A stretch of DNA of 64,000 nucleotides from Actinophytocola algeriensis. Its GTDB lineage: Bacteria > Actinomycetota > Actinomycetes > Mycobacteriales > Pseudonocardiaceae. Under the pieces are notes generated by a model that worked only from the letters and a program-made list of their open reading frames with translations, was not told where the DNA came from and did not search any database. A program made the position numbers and the translations under genes. The stretch is from assembly GCF_014203735.1 (NCBI RefSeq), contig NZ_JACHJQ010000001.1, positions 545,269 through 609,268 of the forward strand, read 5' to 3'. How positions within the stretch are numbered: position 1 is the first letter of the stretch; every line of letters starts with the position of its first letter. This document shows positions 17,263 through 25,736 of this stretch, piece by piece.

Positions 17263-17745
17263 ATGCCCGAACCAGAAGAGGCGGTGGCGACCGCGGCCGA
17301 ACGCCCGATGCTGGAGGTGTGGCTGGACACCTTCCGCGACACCGTCGTCGACAAGATCACCGGACTGTCCGAAGTAGACATCCGACGCAGGCTGGTGCCG
17401 TCGCTCACCACGGTCGGCGGCGTGGTGAAACACCTGCGGTGGGTGGAGACCGGCTGGTTCGAGTACTTACTGGGCGCGCGTTCCGGCGACACCCGGCGCG
17501 CACACCCTCGGGACTGGGAGTTCACCGTCCAGCCCGATGACACCGCCGCCTCGCTGGTCGCGGAGTACCGGGCCGCGTGTGCCCGCTCGCGCGAGGTGGC
17601 GAAGGACTTCGCACTCGACGACGTCGTGCCGCACCACGAGTTCGGTTCCGTTTCCGTGCGGTGGATCCACGTGCACCTCATCGAGGAGACCGCCCGTCAC
17701 GCAGGGCACCTCGACATCCTGCGCGAGCAGATCGAGGTTTTGTAG
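17263..17745 (+). CDS. DinB/DUF664 family protein
   Basis: 160 residues. A four-helix DinB fold is indicated by VVKHLRWVETGWFEYLLG and IHVHLIEETARHAGHLDILREQ, containing the His residues that usually bind a metal (VKHLRW and EETARHAGH). In actinobacteria such proteins are often mycothiol-dependent transferases or detoxification enzymes; the substrate is unknown. The upstream MITE ends 11 bp before the ATG and no ribosome-binding site is visible, so the insertion has probably replaced the native leader. Confidence 0.85.
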   Translation: MPEPEEAVATAAERPMLEVWLDTFRDTVVDKITGLSEVDIRRRLVPSLTTVGGVVKHLRWVETGWFEYLLGARSGDTRRAHPRDWEFTVQPDDTAASLVAEYRAACARSREVAKDFALDDVVPHHEFGSVSVRWIHVHLIEETARHAGHLDILREQIEVL

Positions 17746-17802
17746 CCCCCTGGTCGGGTATTCGAAGCGGGTACCAGAACTCCAGTCGGGAGGTGCTTAA
17801 GG

Positions 17803-18042
17803 ATGCCGGACAGGAGTGGCCCGTCCGAGGGCGTCAAGGGCGTCGTCGAAGACATCAAGGGCAGGTTCAAGGAAGCGGCCGGCGCGATCACGGGGGACGA
17901 CTCCAAGGTCCGTGAAGGCCAGGCCCAGCAGGACAAGGCCGGGGCGCAGCGCGAAGTGGCGGACAAGGAAGCCGCCGCCGAACGAGCAAGGGCCGAAGCG
18001 GATGTGCATGAGGCGCGCGAAAGGTCCCACCAGGACAAGTAG
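17803..18042 (+). CDS. CsbD family stress protein
   Basis: 79 residues, very hydrophilic: GVKGVVEDIKGRFKEAAGAITGDDSKVREGQAQQDKA is the classic CsbD repeat, followed by a charged helical tail. gggaggtgc lies just before the ATG. CsbD proteins are small, abundant general-stress proteins of unknown activity. A perfect terminator follows. Confidence 0.92.
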   Translation: MPDRSGPSEGVKGVVEDIKGRFKEAAGAITGDDSKVREGQAQQDKAGAQREVADKEAAAERARAEADVHEARERSHQDK

Positions 18043-18052
18043 CGCACCATGC

Positions 18053-18087
18053 CCGCGGCGCCGGAGACGACAGTCCCGGCGCCGCGG
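18053..18087. terminator. Bidirectional terminator
   Basis: Perfect 12-bp arms ccgcggcgccgg (18053-18064) and ccggcgccgcgg (18076-18087) with an 11-nt loop, located between the convergent csbD-like and cysteine-desulfurase-like genes. Confidence 0.8.
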
Positions 18088-18106
18088 ATTATGTCCCCAC
18101 CCCTCG

Positions 18107-19321
18107 TCACCGGCGGGTCGCGGCGACCGCCTCGAGTAGACGGTCCACATCGGACTTGTTGGTGTACGGCGCGATTCCGGCGCGGACCGCGCCGTGGTCC
18201 TCGATGCCGAGGACCTTCGCGCACTCGTAGGCGTAGAACGTGCCCGCGGGTGCGTTCACGCCGCGGTCGGCCAGGGCGCGGTACACCTCGGCCGGTGCCA
18301 CGCCGGTCACCGTGAACAGGGTCGTCGGGGTGCGGCGGCGGTCGGGGTCGCCGTAGCACTCGACGCCGGTCAGTTCCGCCAGTCCGCTGTCCAGTTGGGA
18401 CAGGAGGACCTGCTCGTGCTGTTCGAGCGCCTCCAGTGACGTGGCCAGGCGGTCGCGCCGGGAGCCGGTGCCGGGGACGAGGTCGGCCAGGAAGTCGATC
18501 GCGGCCGTCGTGCCAGCCAGCGACTCGTACGGCAACGTGCCGAACTCGAAGCGCTCCGGGACGATGTCGGACGAGGGCAGCAGCTTGTCCGGGCGCAACT
18601 CCTCCAGCAACGCGGGCGCGGCCGCCAGCATGCCGAGGTGCGGGCCGAGGAACTTGTACGGCGAGCACGCGTAGAAGTCCGTGCCCAGCGCCGTGACGTC
18701 CACGAACGCGTGCGGGGTGTAGTGCACGCCGTCGACGTAGACCAGCGCGCCCAGCTCGTGTGCGGCCGCGGCGATCGCCGGGACGTCCGGGCGGCTGCCC
18801 AGGAGGTTGGACGCGGCCGTCAGCGCCACCAGCCTGGTGCGGGCGGACAGCACCTTCGCGACGTCGTCCACCGTCAGCACGCCGGTCGCCGGGTCGAACT
18901 CCGCCCAGCGGATGGTCGCGCCCGCGGCCGCGGCGGCCTGGACCCACGGGCGGACGTTCGCGTCGTGGTCGAGGCGGGTCACCACCACCTCATCGCCGGG
19001 GCCCCAGGTCTTCGCGAGCGTGCGGGCGAAGTCGTAGGTCAGCTGGGTCATGCTGCGGCCGAACACGATGCCTGCCGGGTCGCCGCCGACGAGGTCGGCA
19101 CCCGCGGTCCGGGCGGCGTCGACGATCTCGGTGGCCCTGCGCTCTGCCGCGGTCACCGTGCCCTTGTTCGCCACCGCCGACCGCAGTACGCCTGCCACCG
19201 CGTCGGCGACCTGGACCGGGGACTGGGAGCCGCCAGGGCCGTCGAAGTGCGCCGACCCCGGCTCGTCAGCGGTGCCCAGTGCGGGGAAGTGTCTCCGCAC
19301 CGCGGTCACGTCGTAGGACAT
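18107..19321 (-). CDS. Cysteine desulfurase-like PLP enzyme
   Basis: 404 residues, class V aminotransferase fold. Visible features include HFDGPGGSQSP near the N-terminus, TRLDHDANVRPW, VDGVHYTPHAFVDV and the PLP-lysine segment SPYKFLGPHLG. These fit the cysteine-desulfurase-like (SufS-related) group whose members lack an obvious mobile Cys loop. It probably acts on a small amino acid or related amine; a role in Fe-S assembly is not supported because no suf or isc genes are nearby. The divergent IclR gene is 51 bp away. Confidence 0.85.
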   Translation of the reverse strand: MSYDVTAVRRHFPALGTADEPGSAHFDGPGGSQSPVQVADAVAGVLRSAVANKGTVTAAERRATEIVDAARTAGADLVGGDPAGIVFGRSMTQLTYDFARTLAKTWGPGDEVVVTRLDHDANVRPWVQAAAAAGATIRWAEFDPATGVLTVDDVAKVLSARTRLVALTAASNLLGSRPDVPAIAAAAHELGALVYVDGVHYTPHAFVDVTALGTDFYACSPYKFLGPHLGMLAAAPALLEELRPDKLLPSSDIVPERFEFGTLPYESLAGTTAAIDFLADLVPGTGSRRDRLATSLEALEQHEQVLLSQLDSGLAELTGVECYGDPDRRRTPTTLFTVTGVAPAEVYRALADRGVNAPAGTFYAYECAKVLGIEDHGAVRAGIAPYTNKSDVDRLLEAVAATRR

Positions 19322-19372
19322 GCAGGACCTCCGGCCAGCCGTCGAAGTGGTACCCCACCTACATTAGGCAGC

Positions 19373-20113
19373 ATGGCGGGTGAGCGATCAGCGGCGGACA
19401 AGACCCTGGAGGTCCTGGAGGCACTGGCTGACCACTCGCGCGTCGCGGACATCGCGAAGGGCACCGGGCTGCCGAAGCCGACCGTGCACCGCATCCTGCA
19501 GACGCTCGTCCGGCATGGCTTCGCGCGCTCCGACGGGCAGGGCGAGTACGTCGGCGGGCCGCGCATCCTCGGTCTCGCCGGCCGGTTCCTGCAGCGGCTC
19601 GACATCGCGGAGCAGGTCCGGCCGATCCTGCGTGACCTGCAGGAACGCAGCGGGTGGACGGTGCACCTCGCACTGCTGTCCGGTGACGAGGCGGTGTACG
19701 CGGCGAAGCTGGAGGGCGCGAAGCCGTACACGCTGGCGTCGCGGGTGGGCATGAGCCTGCGGCTGCACTGCACGTCGATCGGCAAGGCCATCCTCGCGAC
19801 GATGCCCGACGCGGAGGTGCGCGCGCTGCTGGCCCGCACCGGCATGCCGGCGCGCACCGAGCACACCCTCGTCGACGAGGAGTCGCTGCTGGCCGACCTC
19901 GCCGAGGTGCGCCGCCGCGGCTACGCGGAGGACCACGAGGAGAACGAGGCGGGTGTGCGTGCGGTCGGCGCGGCCGTCTTCGACCACACGGGCGCGGTCT
20001 TCGGCGCGGTCTCGGCCGCCGCCCTGATCTACCAGGACGACCCCCTCTCCGAACGCGGTGACCTGGTGATATCGGCCGCGAAGAAGGTCTCCCAGGCGCT
20101 GGGCGCCCACTGA
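19373..20113 (+). CDS. IclR family regulator
   Basis: 246 residues from ATG 19373. A winged helix (TLEVLEALADHSRVADIAKGTGLPKPTVHRILQTL) is followed by the IclR effector domain (SGWTVHLALLSGDEAVYAAKLEG, LHCTSIGKAILA, GYAEDHEENEAGVRAVGAAVFD). It sits between a divergent PLP enzyme and, 86 bp downstream in the same direction, the sugar-acid operon starting at 20200. IclR regulators typically control adjacent catabolic operons, so the latter is the likely target. Confidence 0.9.
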   Translation: MAGERSAADKTLEVLEALADHSRVADIAKGTGLPKPTVHRILQTLVRHGFARSDGQGEYVGGPRILGLAGRFLQRLDIAEQVRPILRDLQERSGWTVHLALLSGDEAVYAAKLEGAKPYTLASRVGMSLRLHCTSIGKAILATMPDAEVRALLARTGMPARTEHTLVDEESLLADLAEVRRRGYAEDHEENEAGVRAVGAAVFDHTGAVFGAVSAAALIYQDDPLSERGDLVISAAKKVSQALGAH

Positions 20114-20199
20114 AGAACGCGTGACCTGCTTCACATCGTGGGGCAGGTGTGCCACGATGGGCTCGTCAATCTGGAACGACGTTTCGTCAGGTGGAACGC

Positions 20200-21201
20200 A
20201 TGCGGATGGTGTCGGGGGACGAGCTGCTCGGGGTGGCGGTCGCCGCGCTCCGGGCGGTCGGGGTGCCGGAGGCGTCGGCGACCGCGGTGGCCGGGTCGCT
20301 CGTGCGGTCTAACCTGGTCGGGCACGACTCGCACGGGGTGCGGCGGCTGGTCCAGTACGCCGGGGACGTGCGCGGCGGGAAGGTCGATCCCCTGGCGGTG
20401 CCCGAGGCCGAGCGGACCCGGCCGGGGACCGTCGTCGTGCACGGCCGGCGGGCGTTCGGGCAGCTGGCCGCCGGGCGGGCCGTCACGGAACTGCTCGACG
20501 CGCGGCACGGCAGCGGGGTCGCCGTCATCCGGGACTGCAACCACGTCGGGCGCCTCGGCGAGTACGTCGCCGAGCTGGCCGGGCACGACCTCGTCGCCAT
20601 GGCGTTCGGCAACGCGGACCCCACCGTCGCGCCGTTCGGTGGCCGCGAACGCAGGCTCGGCACCAACCCGCTCGCCTGGGCCGTGCCGCGCGCGAAGGGC
20701 AAACCGCCCGTCGTCATGGACTGGGCGACCTCCGTCGTCGCGGAGGGGAAGCTCGCCGTCGCGCGGGACCGGCGCGAACCCGTGGCGGAAGGGCTCGTGC
20801 TCGACGCCGACGGCCGCGCGACCACCGACCCCGGCGACTTCTACCGGGGTGGCGTGCTGCTGCCGTTCGGCGGGCACAAGGGGTACGGCCTGTCCGTGTT
20901 GATCGAGATCGTCGGCGGTCTCCTGACCGGCACCGGGATCGGCAGCATGCCCGGGTACACGGGCGACTTCGGCACGGTGCTCGTCGCGTTCGCGATCGAC
21001 GCGTTCCAGCCGGCCGACGAGTTCCGGGCGCACACCGAGGAGTTCTGCCGCGCCCTCAACGAAACCCCGCCCGCACAGGGCCACCACGAGGTGCTGGTGC
21101 CGGGCGAACCAGAGGAGCGCACCCGCGTCCAGCGCGAGCGCGACGGCATCCCCATCCCCGACTCCACCTGGCAGGAGCTGCACGCCTTACACGAGGAGTA
21201 G
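20200..21201 (+). CDS. Malate/lactate dehydrogenase-type (Ldh_2) oxidoreductase
   Basis: 333 residues from ATG 20200 (aggtgg just upstream; ATG 20206 is also possible). The family signatures GHDSHGVRRL, RDCNHVGRLGEY, GTNPLAWAVP and LLPFGGHKGYGLSVLIEI are all present. This NAD(P)-dependent fold reduces or oxidises 2-keto/2-hydroxy acids, including ureidoglycolate, 2,3-diketo-L-gulonate and sulfolactate. The neighbours (MHS transporter, mannonate-type dehydrogenase, SDR) suggest a sugar-acid substrate. First gene of a four-gene operon; the transporter starts 2 bp after its stop. Confidence 0.88.
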   Translation: MRMVSGDELLGVAVAALRAVGVPEASATAVAGSLVRSNLVGHDSHGVRRLVQYAGDVRGGKVDPLAVPEAERTRPGTVVVHGRRAFGQLAAGRAVTELLDARHGSGVAVIRDCNHVGRLGEYVAELAGHDLVAMAFGNADPTVAPFGGRERRLGTNPLAWAVPRAKGKPPVVMDWATSVVAEGKLAVARDRREPVAEGLVLDADGRATTDPGDFYRGGVLLPFGGHKGYGLSVLIEIVGGLLTGTGIGSMPGYTGDFGTVLVAFAIDAFQPADEFRAHTEEFCRALNETPPAQGHHEVLVPGEPEERTRVQRERDGIPIPDSTWQELHALHEE

Positions 21202-21203
21202 CC

Positions 21204-22520
21204 ATGTCCCAGCAGGCCGTCAACGCCGACGGCACCACCACCAACGAACTGCGCAGGGTCGTCGCCGCGTCGGTGGTCGGCACCGCGCTCGAGTGGTACG
21301 ACTTCTTCATCTACGGCTTCGCCGTCACGCTCGTGTTCAACGAGCTGTTCTTCGTCACCGGCGACCCCGCGACCGGCGCGATCGTCGGGTTCGCGACGTT
21401 CGGCGTCGGGTTCGCGGTCCGCCCGCTCGGCGGGTTCCTCTTCGGGCACCTCGGCGACCGCATCGGCAGGCGCACCACCCTGGTCCTCACGACGCTGGTC
21501 ATGGGTGTCTCGACCGGACTCATCGGGCTCCTGCCGACCTACGAGTCGATCGGCATCGCCGCGCCGATCCTGTTGACGCTGCTGCGGATGTGCCAGGGGC
21601 TCGGCGCCGGCGCGGAGTTCGGCGGCGCGTCCACGCTGCTCGCCGAGCACAGCCCGCCGAAGCGGCGCGGGTTCTTCACCTCGTTCGCGCAGACCGGTGT
21701 CCAGATCGGACTGTTGTCGGGCACCGTGGTGTTCCTGCTCGTCGAGTCGCTCGGCGAGGACACCGTGCTGGCGTGGGCGTGGCGGATCCCGTTCTGGTTC
21801 AGCTTCCTGCTCATCGCGGTCGCGCTGTACGTGCGGCTGCGGGTCGCCGAGTCGCCGGTGTTCACCCGCATGGCGGCCACGCGGGAGACCGTGCGGCTGC
21901 CGGTGTTCGACGCGCTGCGCCGCTACCCGCGCAACTTCCTGATCGGCATCGGCGCGCACATCTGCGACACGGCCGTCATCTACATCTACGCCACCTACAG
22001 CCTCACCTACATCACGAAGACCCTCGACCTGGACCGGTGGGTCGGGCTCACCGGCGTGATCCTGTTCTCGGTCGTCGTGATCGCGCTGCAGCCGGTGTAC
22101 GGCGCGCTGTCCGACCGCATCGGCCGCCGCCCGCTCAACCTGTTCAGCGTCGTGTTCACCGCGGTGTGGGCGTTCCCGTTCTTCCTGCTGCTCGACACGC
22201 GTGAGCCGGTACTCATCTGGGTCGCGCTGATCGTCGCCACGTCGATCGGGTTCGCGCCGATGATCGCCGTGCAGCCGTCGTTCTACGCGGAGCTGTTCGG
22301 CGCCCGCGTCCGCTACACCGGGTTCGCCGCGTCCCGCGAGATCGGCGCGGCGCTCGGCGGGTTCTCGCCGCTGATCGCGGCCGCGCTGGTCGCGCAGGCG
22401 GACGGCGAGGGCTGGCTCGTCGCCGTGTGGATGATCTTCACGGCGGTAGTGTCGTTCGTGGCGTTCTACCTGTCGAAGGAGGGCAAGGACTCGAGCATGG
22501 AAGCCGACGTCGGCGCGTGA
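21204..22520 (+). CDS. MHS family metabolite:proton symporter
   Basis: 438 residues with 12 predicted helices. Diagnostic segments: GTALEWYDFFIYGFAV in helix 1, GHLGDRIGRRTTLVL in the 2-3 loop, CQGLGAGAEFGGA in helix 4, and ALSDRIGRRPLN in the second half. MHS proteins (ShiA, KgtP, ProP type) import organic acids or zwitterions with protons. As the only transporter of the operon it probably brings in the sugar acid broken down by the adjacent enzymes. Confidence 0.92.
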   Translation: MSQQAVNADGTTTNELRRVVAASVVGTALEWYDFFIYGFAVTLVFNELFFVTGDPATGAIVGFATFGVGFAVRPLGGFLFGHLGDRIGRRTTLVLTTLVMGVSTGLIGLLPTYESIGIAAPILLTLLRMCQGLGAGAEFGGASTLLAEHSPPKRRGFFTSFAQTGVQIGLLSGTVVFLLVESLGEDTVLAWAWRIPFWFSFLLIAVALYVRLRVAESPVFTRMAATRETVRLPVFDALRRYPRNFLIGIGAHICDTAVIYIYATYSLTYITKTLDLDRWVGLTGVILFSVVVIALQPVYGALSDRIGRRPLNLFSVVFTAVWAFPFFLLLDTREPVLIWVALIVATSIGFAPMIAVQPSFYAELFGARVRYTGFAASREIGAALGGFSPLIAAALVAQADGEGWLVAVWMIFTAVVSFVAFYLSKEGKDSSMEADVGA

Positions 22521-23650
22521 GGCGGCTCGACCGGACCACGGCACCCGGCCCGCTGCCGGACGGCGACCTCCGCATCGTCCACCTCGGACTCGGTGCGTTC
22601 CACCGCGCGCACCAGGCGGTGCTGACCCAGCGGGCGGGGGACGGCTGGGCGATCTGCGCGGTGGCGCAGCGCAGCACGGCGGTCCGGGACGCGCTGCGCG
22701 GCCAGGACAACGTGTTCACGGTCGCGGAAGGCGACCGGCTGACGGTCGTCGGCAGCATCCGCGAGGTGCTGCACGCGGGTGAGCGACCAGAGCTGGTGAC
22801 GGCGCGGTTGTCCGAAGTGGACGTGGTGACGGTGACCGCCACCGAGGCCGGGTACCGGCCGGACGGGCCGGTGGTGGCGCAGCTGGTCCGCGGGCTGCGG
22901 GCCCGGGACCGGGGCCTCACCGTGATCTCCTGCGACAACCTGCCCCACAACGGGCGCGTCCTCGAACGGCTGGTGCTCGACGCGTGTGAGCCGGGGCTGC
23001 GGGAGTGGGTGGCCGAGCACGTCGCGTTCCCGTCCAGCGTGGTCGACCAGATCGTGCCCGCGGTGACGGAGGAGGACCTGCGTGCGGTGTCGGCGCGGCT
23101 CGGGCTGACCGACCGCGCGGCGGTGGTCGCCGAGCCGTACCGGAGCTGGGTGATCGAGGACCGGTTCGCGGGACCTCGACCGAGGTGGGACGCCGTGTTC
23201 ACCGACGACATCGGCCCGCACCAGAAGGCGAAGCTGCGGCTGGTGAACGGCACGCACTCCGCACTCGCGTACCTGGGACTGCTCGCGGGCCACGAGACGA
23301 CGGCCCAGGTCGCGGCGGTGCCGGAGTTCGCGGAGTACGTGCGGCGGCTGGTGGCGGAGACCGGCCGAGGGCTCGACCCCGATGCGGACGCGCTGCTGGC
23401 CCGGTTCGCGAACCCGGCGATCACGCACCGGCTCGCGCAGATCGCCATGGACGGCGACCACAAGCTGCCGCAACGACTCGTGGCCCCCGCGATGGAACTC
23501 CTCGCGAACGACGAGGAACCGAGGATGATCTGCCTGGCACTGGCCGCGTACGACGGCGACGTCGTCCCGGCCGAACTGAAGCCGTTGGTCGCGGCCGCGG
23601 CGAGAAGACTCGACCGGGACGGCGTGACGGCGACACTGCGGAGGCTGTAG
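22517..23650 (+). CDS. Mannitol dehydrogenase family (mannonate/tagaturonate-type) oxidoreductase
   Basis: 377 residues from GTG 22517, which overlaps the transporter stop by four bases (GTGA). The N-terminus LRIVHLGLGAFHRAHQA is the family Rossmann motif; KLRLVNGTHSALAYLG contains the catalytic Lys, and VISCDNLPHNG is also typical. The family includes D-mannonate oxidoreductase (UxuB) and mannitol and altronate dehydrogenases. Next to an MHS importer, a sugar-acid substrate is favoured over a polyol. The C-terminal domain is complete. Confidence 0.87.
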   Translation: MRRLDRTTAPGPLPDGDLRIVHLGLGAFHRAHQAVLTQRAGDGWAICAVAQRSTAVRDALRGQDNVFTVAEGDRLTVVGSIREVLHAGERPELVTARLSEVDVVTVTATEAGYRPDGPVVAQLVRGLRARDRGLTVISCDNLPHNGRVLERLVLDACEPGLREWVAEHVAFPSSVVDQIVPAVTEEDLRAVSARLGLTDRAAVVAEPYRSWVIEDRFAGPRPRWDAVFTDDIGPHQKAKLRLVNGTHSALAYLGLLAGHETTAQVAAVPEFAEYVRRLVAETGRGLDPDADALLARFANPAITHRLAQIAMDGDHKLPQRLVAPAMELLANDEEPRMICLALAAYDGDVVPAELKPLVAAAARRLDRDGVTATLRRL

Positions 23651-24406
23651 ATGGACCTGAAGGACACCGTTGCCGTGGTCACCGGCGGTGGCACGGGCAT
23701 CGGGCGGGCCACCGCGCTCGCCCTGGCCGAGGAGGGGGCCGCCGGGATCGTCGTGACCTACTCCCGCTCCTCGGCCGAGGCCGCCGCAGTCGCGGCGGAA
23801 CTGCCCTGCCGCGCCGTCGCCGTGCGGGCCGACGTGGCTGACGACGGTCAGGTGCGGGACCTGGCCGACCGCGTGCGGGAGGAGTTCGGCCGCGTCGACG
23901 TCCTCGTCAACAACGCCGCGACCACCTACCGGGTGCCCCACCACGACCTCGACGGGCTCACCGACGACGCCTTCCACCAGGTGCTCGACGTGAACGTCCT
24001 CGGCCCCTACCGCATGGCGCGGGCGTTCGCTCCCGCACTGCGGGAGTCACACGGCGCGGTGGTCAACATCGCGTCCATCTCCGGGTACCGGGCAGGCGGG
24101 TCCTCGATCGCCTACGGGGTCAGCAAAGCGGCTCTGTTGCAGCTGACCAGGAACCTCGCCGTCGCGCTCGCGCCGGAGGTGCGGGTCAACGCGGTCGCGC
24201 CAGGGACCGTCGCGACCCGGTGGCAGACCGCCCTGCACGGCGAGGAGGCCTTCGCCCGCAAGGCCGCCGCCGAGCGGGAGTCCGTGCCGCTGAAGCAGAC
24301 CGCCGGTCCCGAGCACGTGGCCCAGGCCGTCCTGGGACTGTTGCGCATGGACCTCGTCACCGGCGAGGCCGTGATCCTCGACGGCGGCAAACACGTCACG
24401 TACTAG
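23651..24406 (+). CDS. SDR family oxidoreductase
   Basis: 251 residues beginning immediately after the previous stop. Features: TGGGTGIGRA cofactor motif, NNAATTYR, active-site Ser in ASISGYRAGGSS, YGVSKAA (Tyr-x3-Lys), and VNAVAPGTVATRW. It probably carries out an NAD(P)-linked step on the same substrate class as the rest of the operon. Its stop codon TAG is part of the CTAG that bounds the MITE-like element starting at 24403. Confidence 0.92.
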   Translation: MDLKDTVAVVTGGGTGIGRATALALAEEGAAGIVVTYSRSSAEAAAVAAELPCRAVAVRADVADDGQVRDLADRVREEFGRVDVLVNNAATTYRVPHHDLDGLTDDAFHQVLDVNVLGPYRMARAFAPALRESHGAVVNIASISGYRAGGSSIAYGVSKAALLQLTRNLAVALAPEVRVNAVAPGTVATRWQTALHGEEAFARKAAAERESVPLKQTAGPEHVAQAVLGLLRMDLVTGEAVILDGGKHVTY

Positions 24407-24570
24407 TGTCCCGCGCCGGAAATGCGGTGATTAAGTCGGTGGATCCAGGTTTCTGCTGGCAAGGCGCCGGTTCGTCCTCGTACTATGTCGTACTTGGGCC
24501 GACCGGCAACGCCGCCAGCAGGAAGCTGGGCCGCCGAATCAGTTGCCTGATTTCCGGCGCGGGACACTAG
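24403..24570. mobile_element. 168-bp MITE-like element with perfect 21-bp inverted ends
   Basis: ctagtgtcccgcgccggaaat at 24403-24423 is repeated in perfect inversion at 24550-24570. The interior has no convincing frame and shows further weak symmetry. The CTAG at each end looks like a 4-bp target duplication of the YTAR type. The left CTAG gives the TAG stop of the SDR gene and the right CTAG gives the stop of the convergent nuclease gene, which implies that the two stops shared one CTAG before insertion. Confidence 0.85.
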
Positions 24571-25712
24571 AGGTCCAGCTCGACGACCACCGCCGCGTGG
24601 TCGGACGCCTGCTGGTTCCGGTTGGTCATCTCCGGGTACGTCTCCCAGTCGGTCGGGCGCGTGGTCCTCGTGCCCCACAAGCCTTTCCGGAACACGTGCC
24701 CCGCCGTGAACCGCCGCTGCAGCGACGAGGACACGAGCACGTAGTCGAGCCGGTTGCGGATGCCGCACGAGTCGAACGTGCCGGGGCGCTTGCCCGTGTC
24801 GAAGCCCTTCAGGTCGTAACAGGACCGCAGCGGTCCGTCGAACAGGTCCTTCAGGTTCCTCGCCGGCGTGGTGAGCGACGGCTGGCCCTCGTTCAGGTCG
24901 CCGAGCACGATCACGTTCTTGCGTGCCGCGACCAGCTCACCCGCGATCCGGCGAACCTCCCGCGCCTGCCGCAGGCGTTTCTTCCCGCCGCCGCCCGACT
25001 GCGACTTGAAGTGGTTCACCAGCACGTGCAGCACCTTGCCCGTCGGCGTCCTGATCTCGTACTGCGCGCAGTCCCTCGAGAACACCGGGTCGTCGCCGTC
25101 CTTGATGTCCACGTTGGACCTGATGGACTCGATCGAGAAGCCCTTCTTGGTCATGATGCCCACGTCGATGCCGCGGTCGTCGTTGCCGTCCACCAGCATC
25201 ACGTGCTCGTACCGGCCACCGAGCAGCTCCTTGTTGAGCCGCACCAGTGACGGCCGGTCCTCCACCTCGACCAGCGCGAGGACGTCCGCGTCCACCTCGG
25301 TGATCACGCGGGCCGTGGTGCGGGTGCCGACCTCGTCGACCGACTCCTTGGCGAGCTCCACCCAGCCGATCCAGTCACCCCGGCCGCCCGCGATGATCTC
25401 GACGCTCTTGCCGGTGTCCTTCGGCTCGCGGTCGAACGTGCCCCGGTTCTTGCGCAGCCACGCCCACCTCGGGTCGCGGGCCTGGTTGCGGCGCACGACG
25501 CCGTCCTTCTCCGTGTACACCTCGAGCGCCACCAGCAGCGCACGCATCCTGGCGCGGATGGCGGGCGTGTACACCTCGGCCGCGGCCAGCGCGTTGAACT
25601 CGTGGTAGGCGGCCAGTATCGGCTCGCCCGCCGACCGGTCGGACGTGTCGAACGCCTTCGGCCGCGCGAACAGGTTCTCGACGTTGAAGGACGCCACCAC
25701 AACTCTCGCCAT
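24567..25712 (-). CDS. Endonuclease/exonuclease/phosphatase family protein
   Basis: 381 residues. The EEP fold is shown by VVASFNVENLFARP at the N-terminus, LALVEVEDRPSL (catalytic Glu), HVLVNHFKSQSGGG, VIVLGDLNEGQPS (GDxN), RLDYVLVSSSL and SDHAAVVVELDL at the end. No signal peptide, so cytoplasmic. Substrate could be DNA or a phosphodiester; the relatives are poorly characterised. The C-terminus stops at the edge of the MITE. Confidence 0.9.
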   Translation of the reverse strand: MARVVVASFNVENLFARPKAFDTSDRSAGEPILAAYHEFNALAAAEVYTPAIRARMRALLVALEVYTEKDGVVRRNQARDPRWAWLRKNRGTFDREPKDTGKSVEIIAGGRGDWIGWVELAKESVDEVGTRTTARVITEVDADVLALVEVEDRPSLVRLNKELLGGRYEHVMLVDGNDDRGIDVGIMTKKGFSIESIRSNVDIKDGDDPVFSRDCAQYEIRTPTGKVLHVLVNHFKSQSGGGGKKRLRQAREVRRIAGELVAARKNVIVLGDLNEGQPSLTTPARNLKDLFDGPLRSCYDLKGFDTGKRPGTFDSCGIRNRLDYVLVSSSLQRRFTAGHVFRKGLWGTRTTRPTDWETYPEMTNRNQQASDHAAVVVELDL

Positions 25713-25736
25713 ACCCGAAAGGTCGCGGCGCGGGTC

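Noticed and set aside
18107-19321. Assignment as SufS of an iron-sulfur assembly operon
   Set aside because: No other suf or isc gene is near, and the usual Cys-containing active loop was not seen; called cysteine-desulfurase-like only.
24407-24566. Small genes in the element between SDR and nuclease genes
   Set aside because: The only frames run through the inverted repeats and lack starts with ribosome-binding sites; the segment is better explained as a MITE.
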